Below are positions 43,460 through 53,507 of a stretch of 64,000 nt of DNA, piece after piece. Within the stretch, counting starts at the first letter, position 1, and every line of letters starts with the position of its first letter. The position numbers were made by a program, and so were the translations under genes. The stretch is taken from positions 8,348,251 through 8,412,250 of the forward strand of contig OX463838.1 in NCBI GenBank assembly GCA_949825065.1. Direction: 5' to 3'. The notes under the pieces were generated by a model that did no database searches, was not told where the DNA came from, and saw only the letters and a program-made list of their open reading frames with translations. This DNA is from Odontocerum albicorne. Lineage: Eukaryota > Arthropoda > Insecta > Trichoptera > Odontoceridae.

Positions 43460-43612
43460 ATGACCGAAGTCATATGTATCCTTATACCCTCGAACACTAG
43501 GCAGAAAAAAAGTACCTGTGTCGTTCGAGGGGAGTAGGACAGGGCGGGATTCGAACCGACGACCTTCCGGACGTATGTCCAGTGCATTACCGCGTGGCCA
43601 TGCACCATATAT
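43460..43612 (-). repeat. tRNA-headed SINE (family B)
   Basis: On the minus strand the head reads tggccacgcggtaatgcact (A box), then a loop region and gtcggttcgaatcccgccct (perfect B box), then a body with gtccta-ctcccctcgaacga, a T-run, and cgagggtataaggatacata. The head is better preserved than in family A, but there is no matching acceptor stem and the body continues, so it is a SINE rather than a tRNA gene. Confidence 0.7.
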
Positions 43613-44129
43613 GGCCAGAATGAACATTTTAGAATTTTTTATATGTGTCAAATATATTATGACCGCATGATAAGTCAAATGGGAATTAGTTGAGAAAGGT
43701 AGGTTTTAAGGTCCGCTGTCTGGTTAGCGACTATAAAAATTATTTTTAAAATTTATTTTGCATGTTAATACTATTTACTGGGGGAAAAATGTGCATTTTT
43801 TAAATAATCTTATTATAATTTTAAAAAGTTTTAGTTTATATCTGCCAACATTTTTTTTACATTATATAAAGTCATATATAACCTTGTATATTTTCCAATG
43901 ATGGCCATATATTGTTTTAATATTTCCTTAATTATGCAAAAAAATATCATAGAACACATTGATTTTTACACAATTTTTCTCTGGATTTTTTTTCAATATT
44001 GACAATACACAAACGTTTATTTTTATTTTTCTTTAAAAGAGATAGATTATTTCTATAAATGAGATAGCAGGTTTTGAAGAAATGTAGCCTCGAGTAAGTC
44101 TCTATTATTTAAGTTGGCAATAACTGTGT
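43613..44129. other. non-coding stretch upstream of lark
   Basis: AT-rich; nothing recognised. Confidence 0.5.
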
Positions 44130-44453
44130 TCTGTTTCCGTTTCCAGCTTGCTACTTGGCATAACGCCATTTTGCGGTTTCTTGCGGACGTCTTTTGCGAC
44201 ATTATTTGTCCGCCGTGATTCGCGTTTTGCGTTTCGATATTTGTGAAGTTTTTCTTTTTTATTTTTCCGCTTATTCGCGTAGCACAGACGCCGAGAGGCT
44301 TTCAGGTAAGTGATTTTTCTAAGGTGTAGGAATATGTTTTTCCGCTGTAGCACGATTGTTTTGTCGCTATGGCGTCATAGCTTCGCTCATTTGTTTTATT
44401 ATCGAATTATTTGGACTACGCACTCATAGCTCGTGTTCGATTGTATATTTCAG
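44130..44453 (+). promoter_or_regulatory. lark promoter region, leader exon and intron
   Basis: A GC-richer patch at 44140-44305 with gccattttg (YY1-type, reverse) probably contains the start site. The leader exon ends at 44305 before the donor GTAAGT (44306). The acceptor tgtatatttcag ends at 44453, eight bases before the ATG. The 82-codon minus-strand frame here is a shadow. Confidence 0.6.
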
Positions 44454-44460
44454 AATAAAC

Positions 44461-47400
44461 ATGCCGGGTGCGGGTACTTTCAAAATCTTCATCGGGAATC
44501 TTTCCGAAAAAACGACCGCTGACAACCTTCGACCGCTGTTTGAGAAATACGGTAACGTCGTAGAGTGCGATGTGGTCAGGAATTACGCATTCGTGCACAT
44601 GGAAAATGAGCAAGTCGGGCGCGAAGCGATCCAGAACCTGAACGGGCAGATGTTGCACGGGCAGGTGATCAAGTGCGAGGCCGCCAAGAGCCGGCGCGCG
44701 CCCTCCACGCCCACCACCAAAATCTTCGTCGGGAACCTGACGGACAAAACCCGCGCGCCCGAGGTCCGCGAACTGTTTCAGAAGTTTGGCACGGTCGTCG
44801 AGTGCGATATCGTGCGTAATTACGGCTTCGTCCACCTGGATGCGTCGGGCGACGTGCACGAGGCGATCAAAGAGCTCAACGGCATGATGGTCGACGGGCA
44901 GCCGATGAAAGTCCAGGTGTCCACGAGCCGCGTGAGGCAGAAGCCCGGCATGGGCGACCCCGAGCAGTGCTACCGCTGCGGCCGCGGCGGCCACTGGTCC
45001 AAGGAGTGCCCCAAGGTGATGGGGCCCGACCGCAACGGCTTCCGCGACCGCCCCTTCGGCCGGGACCCCTACCCGCCCCCACCGCCGCCGCCGCCCCCGT
45101 TCCTCCGTGACCGCATCATGGGCGGCTTCGGGGTACTCTCTTTCTCTATTCCTTTATCGCCCCCGCTCTCGTGACCATTCATCTTGTCTAGCCCAGCGTT
45201 TCCCAGTCTGACAGCCTAGCCCCTCTTGATTCACACTGAATTTGAAGGTCTTCTTAATCATAACTAATTTGTGATTCAATTCGGAGAGAACATAATTATA
45301 ATCGTTTATTTTTATTTTAAACTTCATATGCAAGACAATATCAAAATTTACATACCATCAAAACACATTGATATCTTGATATTTGTGTGAAATGTACTCA
45401 TGAAAATAAATTAATTTGTCTAACAATTGATGAATAATCAATTTATTTATTCTAAGATACTTACTCTTATCACTTTAGTGATAAATATGGCCATAACTTT
45501 GTTTTTTACGTTGCTTACTTTATTATTGGTGTTAATTTTTTTTTAAGATTCTTAATTATTTCCACTTGATTGTAGTATCGATGTACGGAGTATGTAAAAT
45601 GGGAGACGCTGACCTAGATGTATAGTTCGCTCTGATGTATCTCACTTTCAGTAACCGAAACAGTTATCGATCTATTTGAACTTGAATGGGTTTTGTTCAC
45701 TCAACAAAATGTTTTTTTTTTATTTATTTTTAAATTAAACTAGACTGTAGCGTAATTAATCGCTCGTTAATGCGCGCACTGAAATAAGTTACATTTCATT
45801 TGTATAAAAATAAAATAAGACTTAAACCCAGTGTTCATGAAGCTTGTTTTTAACTTATCTACCTACAGCTTTCTCGTATTTTCAGCTTTGAAGATTCTAT
45901 ATTGCAACAACTTTTAATTTTGATATGCCTTCGACATTTGTAGAACCTGGTATGTTTTTTATGTTTACTTTTTTGTCCAGGATACAAAGTAGATTTCTTT
46001 TCTTTTGAGAGATGAGTATTATGCATTTAAAGGCATCGCTTGAATACAATAAACAAATTCAAAAGACAAGTAATTTAATGTTGTTCTTTTTTATTTTTGT
46101 TTAAATTTTTGTTACATTATCTGTTATTTAAATGTCGATATTATTGGCAATTACTTTCACTAAAGCTCTGTATTAAATGCATGTATATTTATTTTAATAT
46201 AATTAAAAACAAAGAAAATTCAAGTTCAGATTGAAAAATATCTTTAGGTTATATTTTTCTAGTAGCCCCAAATTATTTAAGATTCTTGGTTGTGCTTTTG
46301 ACACGCTGGTTTGAAGCCTGCGCTAAGCTTATTGCACTCTGATAGTACGATTTTTAATTTAATTTTATTATCAGCACCAAAAGACAAAATTCAAATCCCT
46401 CGGTGTTCTTTGAACACTTGAATATTTTTGCTGGTTTGAATCCTGCAAATAGCTATTTATTTTCAAGTAGTAAATTTTTTTCCATTTATTTTAAAACTTA
46501 AGATTCAGGCATTTCTACAAAAAAATATTTTTTTAGATTTTACTTTCATATTTCAGAATGCATAACGTACTTTACTTTTTTTTCTATTCATTTAAAAATC
46601 ATGCATTAAAAATTGTAGTCATCAAGTTTCTATTTAAAACCCATATAAAAATTGTTCCACTTGACTAGTATTATCAGATCAAATAAGTTAAATCAGATTT
46701 TAATTGGTGATGTTAATGCATGTAAATAGAATTGTGGTGGTGTAATTTTAGGATGCGTATGACAGCTACTATGACCGGTACGACTCCCGGGACCTGTTTG
46801 AGCGAGGCTACTCTGCTCGAGGGTTGGGTGAACGCCGGCGTGGCGGAGAGTTCCTGTCACCACCTTTGCGCAGGGACACGCTGCACCTGCCTCCGTTGCC
46901 CATGGCACGCTCAGTTGGTGCCATGAGATCCTCCTATGATGGGATGTTCAGTCGACGAACCCCGCCCCGCGGCCCACAAATATCTAGAGGGTATGTACTT
47001 CCTGGTGTTGAAGAATCAGTTAATGTGGGAGGACACAAAGTCCCGACCTGGATAAAGGTATTTTAAGGAATTCCCGTGTTCCTGATGGTACATTATTGTT
47101 ATGATGAGTTTTATCTGTCCACAAGTGTGCATTTTACCAAGGGATTTCTATTACAATGCTTTCTATTAGTATTCCTGATGAATTGTATACACATGACTCT
47201 TATTTATGTATATTTTGTTCACTACATAATAAATAGGCTGCCTGATTAAAATTCTATGAATAATAGATAAAGTTATACAAATCGTTCAATATGTTGGTTT
47301 TTGTCATTTTAATGTTTCTCAATGCGTGAGTATGACAACCTCTTAACAAGTCACAGTGAAATATCATGAGTTCACGAAAATAAAAATAACACATTTTTAT

Positions 47401-49140
47401 GAGGAAAATGAACATTTATTTTAAAAAACTATTACCGAGTCCAAGTCATTTACATTATTTACTCCAATGGTTATCTCTGTATTATTATTCTATTATATAG
47501 CTAGTGGTAACTTAGTAGGTAGCATAAGTAATGATCATAATCAATTTTAGGAATAAAGGGCAAATAAGCTAGTTACTGCTTCTACAGATTGACGATTATT
47601 TTATGAAAATGAAATTAATGAATATAATGGTTGTTTGTTTTTCATTGAAAAGTTTGTCTTTATGTTGGGCATTAGAAACACAAAAGCAAATTGTTTTTAA
47701 GTGATAACAGATGGTTCCTCTTTAATTTTCAATGTTACCCATAGACGAAAAGCTCTTTTCACAAAGGATTGTGATTAAAGGGATTAATACTTTCAAGTCT
47801 TCTGTGACTAGACTTCCATGGGCAAGCCACCATCAATCCAACATTTTTGTGACCACCTGCACATGCATCAACAAGATATCAAAAATATCGTAACAATGAT
47901 TTTAGATGTAAATTTTTGGATCATTTTTTATAACTGAAATATTTAGATTAATTTGTTTTGATTTGATTGCAATAAATCACGATTTAAGATTTTATAGCAA
48001 AGCGTTTATCTCAGGTTTTGGTCAATTTTCCAATTGTGATAATTAATGTATTTTCACAGCAAAATCTTGTATACATATTTGAACCAGTTATATAAAAGAA
48101 ATCAAAATTAGAAAGTATTTGTTCCTTCCATGCGTACGCAAAGTCAAACATATTTGGAATTACACACATTTTCTGCCAAGATAAACCGACGTATAAAATA
48201 TCTAAAGAATGTCTTAGATATATTGATGATGCATTTTTGCATATAGCTATAGTTAACAAATAATTGTGCTACTCTCGCTAACTCGAGTAATGATATTTAG
48301 GTACCAATCAATGGATCTAATTGTCCCATGAACAAAATTGGCAACTTAAATATGGCATGTGATTAAGAATTGATGCAATACTGCCTTTTGAACTGGTTGT
48401 TCTCGAGATGTTTAAAATTTAGAACAATATCCATTTATTTTTTAAAATCTCAACTGTCCTAAGAAACTATGATAGTATGAACTTTCAATAGAAGTTAACC
48501 TGTATCATTTGTTTACAGGATGTTTGAAGACTTTAGCAGAGACTCCTTTGATGATAGAAGGTAATCATTTTTTATTCTAATCTTGCCAACATATTTTAGT
48601 ATTTCAGCCCTTACAAAAGAAAACTATTTAATGTAGCATTATTAATTGCAAATCCCCCCCAAATTCAATTACCTTCTGCGTGTTTTAAATTTCTTTATGT
48701 AATTCAATTAAGGTTTATAATATTATATTTTTTCTCTTTGGTATCATCCATACATTTCCATTAAGCCAAGTAATGAAGAGCATGTGCACTCACTAGTGCA
48801 GCTCACGCATGAGCGGCTCATGCATATGAGCTTACTCTAATCAGTACATGGATTTACTCAAATACACCCATCATCATGACTTACCATGACAAGTATGAAA
48901 ATATATTTTTTATTTGGCAAGATTTTTTTTGAGCACTTTTCATTTATCGCAACTTTGTTGGCGACTTAAATATTACTTAAGTCTCATAATGTTATATTAA
49001 TTGATTTGCTTAGATGTCATTTAATTTTTCTGTTAAATATTAAAAACCTTTGTTTTCTCTCCCTATCTATAAGTTATCTTTGTTTTTCCAGGCCTGGACT
49101 CCGAGGTCCATCTCCGCCCAGAAGGTATGCACCCTACTAG
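44461..49140 (+). CDS. lark: RNA-binding protein lark (RBM4 family), four coding exons
   Basis: RNA-binding protein related to Drosophila lark and vertebrate RBM4; these act in translational control, splicing and circadian output. Predicted exons: 44461-45132, 46752-46990, 48519-48560, 49092-49140; all junctions are GT-AG and in frame, giving 333 aa. RRM1 covers about 7-73 (RNP2 KIFIGNL, RNP1 NYAFVHME). RRM2 covers 86-152 ([15 protein letters not shown]). A CCHC zinc knuckle C170-x2-C173-x4-H178-x4-C183 follows, then nine prolines (205-213). Exons 2-4 encode a disordered Arg/Ser/Tyr-rich tail with [10 protein letters not shown] and the lark-type ending [16 protein letters not shown] ... RRYAPY. 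Exon 1 is strikingly GC-rich (44600-45110) against an AT-rich locus. The open frame from 44356 includes leader intron; ATG 44461 matches the family start MPGAGTFK. Confidence 0.95.
45133..46751 (+). other. lark intron 1
   Basis: Donor ggg|GTACTC and acceptor aattttag. Donor GTACTC is weak. Reading through would add 14 codons and stop at 45174. No other gene seen in the 1.6 kb. Confidence 0.7.
46991..48518 (+). other. lark intron 2
   Basis: Donor GTATGT, acceptor gtttacag. The exon 2 frame stays open for another 24 codons into the intron (stop at about 47064), with a possible second donor (aag|gtattt) at 47056. No other gene seen. Confidence 0.7.
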
Positions 49141-49549
49141 GAAGCTGCAGTGCATTCCTCACATAGCGTAAATTTATTTATAAGTCTTGTGAATGCTGAA
49201 GTGGTGGACCTATAGGACAACACAGAAGTGGCATAAAGTATATAAAAGAAGCGCGTCGCACAGCGCTTTCAATATATGCAAGCTTCCATACATATCCGAT
49301 AATCACTAATGGTCAGTAATTTGCATTTATTGGAGCTTTTTCAGTAAGCTACTAAACTCTGTGTACAGTTTTCTAAATTGTTAGTGAATTATGTTGATTA
49401 TCGGGGAAAATGTAAGCCAAATATCGGGATTATATTGCAAAACTTGTATGAATGTGGTGAAAACAGGATAAGACACTGTTTGTTGTTTGAATCTTATGAA
49501 TAAGAGTGTGTTATGTCTAACGATAAAGTGTAGAAATTATTTTTTTCTT

Positions 49550-49555
49550 AATAAA
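49550..49555 (+). terminator. lark polyadenylation signal
   Basis: AATAAA about 410 bases after the stop, the first strong signal downstream. The TAG at 49140 is followed by a non-coding 3' UTR. Confidence 0.6.
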
Positions 49556-49575
49556 TCAACTATGTAAAGAAACCT

Positions 49576-51817
49576 AGTCTTTTATTTCATAATAATGCGG
49601 GAAACCAAAAGTCATGTCTAATTTCCTAAAGTATGTCGTCATCTTCATAGAGCATGCACGAATCATCTCATCTCATGGACGATTCCAACCTCAAAATAAT
49701 ATCCTTACAATTTTTTAATGCAATCAACAGGCGAAATTGAAGCAGTCAATATAAATTTTATGAAATGTAACATGTCATGGTGGCATTGTAATGTCCAAGA
49801 ACTTTTAGTATCTGCACATTGGTAATGCCGTGATATGTTGCGGAGGGGTAATAAAAGTGAACAATTAGTATTAAAGCGACAGGACAACTTTGTTTTTTTA
49901 CTATTGAAAATTAAGTAAAAAAATATCGATATCCATAGGTAAATATGGAAGTTAAACCAGCGCGCTTTTTAACTATTGTAGCCTATATAAATCTGTACTT
50001 CTTGATACAGTATTCCCTTGATTTGTATGGGTATTTTTTTCATGAGTCTAAATCTTGGCATATTACCAATGCCTAAGACTAAAAACAGGCCTAACTAGGA
50101 GGATGAAGGGTGTCAGGTGGTATGACAAATGACACTTTGAATACAGCAGCACCCAATAACACAGTTATGGTTAGATCAAATATTGAGGATGATGATCAAA
50201 AGCTGTACTGTTTTTTCATCTGCACGGTTTCTGTATGAATGAGATGCCCATCCTACTCCATACACCGATGTTATAGTAGATTAGCACACGTCACACACAC
50301 ACAGGACGTGAAATGGCATGCTGTTAATCGACCTGGGTGGAAGAGGCCTTTTAAAGCATCCCTGTGTAACATATAGGGGATGATGGAATCATAAATTAAA
50401 ATGTTCTTACTGACAATGAAATACAAACATTAGAAACTTGACACTAAATGTGATACATCTGGGCTTTACACCATTCTGAAGAGTGGATGGCTTCATTTTG
50501 TATTGAATATGTTAACTGAAAGAACTATTGTACAATAATTGATCTAGTTCAGAGATCAGGTAAGGTAGGACTACCATTGCTCTCTGAACTGTGTGAAAGC
50601 GGATGGAGAGGAACCATGATACTACATAGACTTGGATTAAGCAAGGTTGGAGAGATAAATGTCAATACTGAATAAGCCTGAACAGAAAAAAAATTCTTTT
50701 AATTTTATATTTTTCTCTTTGGATAAAATTCACTAAACCTCAGTAAAATCTTGAATATATATATTTTTAAACCTATGCTTACAAATTGTGAGGGTTAGGT
50801 ATTATGTATTATTACATGCATGAAATCAATTTTGTTTAGAAAGAAAACATTCTCGTGAAAGTAAAAAAAAACATATTTTAAAGAAAAATTGTAAATAATG
50901 TAAGTAAAAGAACTTTATTTTTTTAAATTGGTTAACTAATTATATAAAAATTATCGAGGTTTAGTGTGAAATTTAAAGATACCATCATTTTCTCTTGCAA
51001 GGCACAAATATATAAAATTATGAACTGGATTTTAACTGGCTTGTATGGATTATTTCGCAAAGCAATATTTTCTTCGTCATTACTTTCCTTCCTCAACAGG
51101 TGCTTCTTTTTCTATCCTCTGTTCCTATAGTCCGAAGTTTGTCAATTTTCAGACAAAGGAAGTTTTGTAAAGTAACAGTCAAAATTTAAACAACTGGAAG
51201 GTGATGTTTGCGTAAACAACGTAAAAATACCTAAACCAAGACCCAACTTTCTGAGTGGAAGTGTTTTAGAAGCTCCATGTTAAATTTTGACATCAAATAC
51301 AAGTCCCGCAGATGCAATTTTTCTCCGTACTGTCGAACAGGACACTTACCTGTGAAGGGGATAATTTGTCATCAATTAATTTTAACTAAGCTGACCGTTC
51401 CAATGTAAAGCATGCCTTTCTAAACATGTCTATTAGTGGTTGGACCTTCCACAATATTGTAGTACTTGCATATCAGATGGTGGCGAAAATAGCCTGATCT
51501 ACATCTATGGTTAAGATTTCAGTGCAGTATGTGTTCGGAAAGAACTAATCTCGTAAGACAATTTTCTCATTTAATGTAGTAAGGGTTTTGAACACCATAA
51601 GAAATAGCTAATACTATAATCTATTAGGACACCTCAACCAGTAAAGCTCAATTAATATTGATGTCATTGGTTTGAACAAGCCAGCAACAAAAATCAAGCA
51701 TGCCACTTAGTTAAAAACTCTTGGACACTGTTAAGATGTATCTTTGGCAGTCTAATATATATTCCATTGCAGTTATCAGGCTGAGAGCCAAGTAATGACT
51801 ATGGAAATAGTTTATAA
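49576..51817. other. non-coding stretch
   Basis: No gene recognised. The 60-codon minus frame (49705-49887) is unsupported. 51115-51360 gives an interrupted minus-strand reading with a faint Tc1-like look that I could not confirm. Confidence 0.45.
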
Positions 51818-51819
51818 TA

Positions 51820-53082
51820 GGTAAAGCGGAAAGTAATGACAATTTTCATTAGGCGTCACGTTGAAACCAGTTTGCCACCAGTTACCGTTGGGTTAATACG
51901 TCGTGGTTGGTATCGTTTTGAAGCTCGATTAATATCCTTTCTGTTTTGATGTTTTTTTTGGTTTTGGTCCAAAGTACAAAACTGCAAAAGCCAGAGATTG
52001 AAGAGACAAATTTGCGGTATTTTATGCTGTTTTTATTCGATAAAGGATTGAAGTCAAAATAAGCTACCCAGACCATCTGCGATATTTATAGAGACATCTT
52101 GAATCCTCGGAAGTGCCAAACATGGTTTCAAAAAATTGAAAGTTGTGAAAGGGAATCGAAGGACAAACCAAAAATAGGAAGACCTCTTAAAATCGATGAT
52201 GACACTTTAAATTCATTAGTGAGGTCCGATCCGCGTAAAACCATCAAGGAATTGTCACAAGATATCGGTTGTCCATGAACAACAGTGAAGAACTATTTGA
52301 AAAGGCTCGGAAAACAAAATAGACAAGGAAATTGGGAGCCGCACGAACTTTCTTCAACGGCCATGGAACAACGAATAACAATCTGTTCATCTTCACTCTT
52401 CAGATATGAAACTGATCCATTTCTTAGAAAATTTATTACTGAGGATGAGAAGTGGGTCCTTTACATCAATCCGAGGAGAAAAAAAAACAAAAAACATTGG
52501 TTTTCGACAAATCAGGTAGCTGTGTCTACCCCTCAGCCGATATTGACTCTTGGATATTTTGGAAGTTGGATATTTTGGAAGTTATTCATTATAAATTACT
52601 AAAATCTGGTCAGACTGTTACAGCAGATGTGTATTGTGCTCAAATCGAAAGATTAAAGGCAGAACTGCTTAAAAAATGATCAGTTTTAGTAAAGAATCAG
52701 AGAAGAATTCTACAACATGATAATGTAAAACCACACGCAGCAAGGATTACGCAGGACAAAATAAGAGAGCTAGATTTAGAAGTTCTGCAGCATCCACCAT
52801 ATTCACCTGATATTGCACCTTTGGATTACCATCTTTTTAGGTCGATGGAACATTCCCTTCGAGACAAAAAATCTACAAGTCTACAGTCCAAAATCACTTG
52901 GAGTCATATTTTACCGAAAAACCGCCAGAATTATACGAATAAGGTATTAAAAAACTGCCTATTCTGTGGAGGAAGATCATCGGTAACAACGGTAATTATT
53001 TAACGGAATAATATTGTACAGTTTTTGTTTAAATCCATTTTTTGTCGCATCAAAAAAAATTGTCATTACTTTCCGCTTTACC
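51820..53082 (+). mobile_element. mariner element, old copy
   Basis: 1263 bp flanked by TA (51818-51819 and 53083-53084), with inverted ends ggtaaagcggaaagtaatga and, inside, caattttt-type sequence. Ends are well preserved; the gene is decayed. Confidence 0.9.
51980..53003 (+). pseudogene. decayed mariner transposase
   Basis: The order of a whole mariner transposase is readable across frames: a first HTH (about 51980-52150), GRPLKIDDDTLNSLVRSDPR, the second HTH (LSQDIGCP, stop, TTVKNYLKRLGK), NWEPHELS (the WVPHEL linker motif), KFITEDEKWVLY with the first Asp (about 52430-52465), VIHYKLLKSGQTVTADVYCA, LQHDNVKPHAA with the second Asp (52715), and LQHPPYSPDIAPLDYHLF with the third (52785-52840). 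A triplicated gatattttggaagt motif at 52549-52585 causes one frameshift. At least three stops and two frameshifts; a distinct lineage from the other mariners here. Confidence 0.9.
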
Positions 53083-53388
53083 TAATATAATATATACGAA
53101 GAATTAGAAAAAGAATTTGGGTTCATCCTCTCAATACAAAAAGGATAACGCATGGTCAATTTCATATATTTTTAAGAATTGTGTAAACACCCAGATTAGT
53201 TTTCTCAATACTACCATATGTCAATATATTCCTTTCAAGAACTTCTACAGCTTGTATAAAGAAACATTACTAAATCAAATACATAACATGTGCAATCAGC
53301 CCTGAAGAAAGGTTAACAATAAGGTAAGAACTTTTTAATCAAAACATTTATTTATAAAACATCCAATTGTTATCTTTACCATCATGTT
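53083..53388. other. non-coding stretch
   Basis: Nothing recognised; the 62-codon frame at 53117-53305 is unsupported. Confidence 0.5.
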
Positions 53389-53431
53389 ACACTGGCGTAT
53401 ACTTCTTCATATATAGGAGCCATCATTCAAA
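53389..53431 (+). repeat. direct repeat bracketing the Harbinger-like locus, left copy
   Basis: acactggcgtatacttcttc atatataggag ... attcaaa matches 55789-55839 in the same orientation, with an 8-base difference in length near the end. It contains a short palindrome around cttcatatataggag. Confidence 0.8.
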
Positions 53432-53507
53432 AAGAAGTTATCTACTCATTTTGAAAATCGACATTTGATGCAGTCGTGAACCATTTATTAATTGGCAATG
53501 AAACATA

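Noticed and set aside
43541..43612. tRNA gene on the minus strand
   Set aside because: A and B boxes are good, but there is no pairing acceptor stem and the sequence continues into a SINE body seen elsewhere in decayed form.
44416..44994. 192-codon minus-strand open frame, Ala/Leu/His-rich
   Set aside because: Antisense shadow of GC-rich lark exon 1.
51115..51360. Possible Tc1-like or other gene on the minus strand
   Set aside because: Only a vague HTH-like resemblance over about 40 residues, interrupted by stops; no terminal repeats found.
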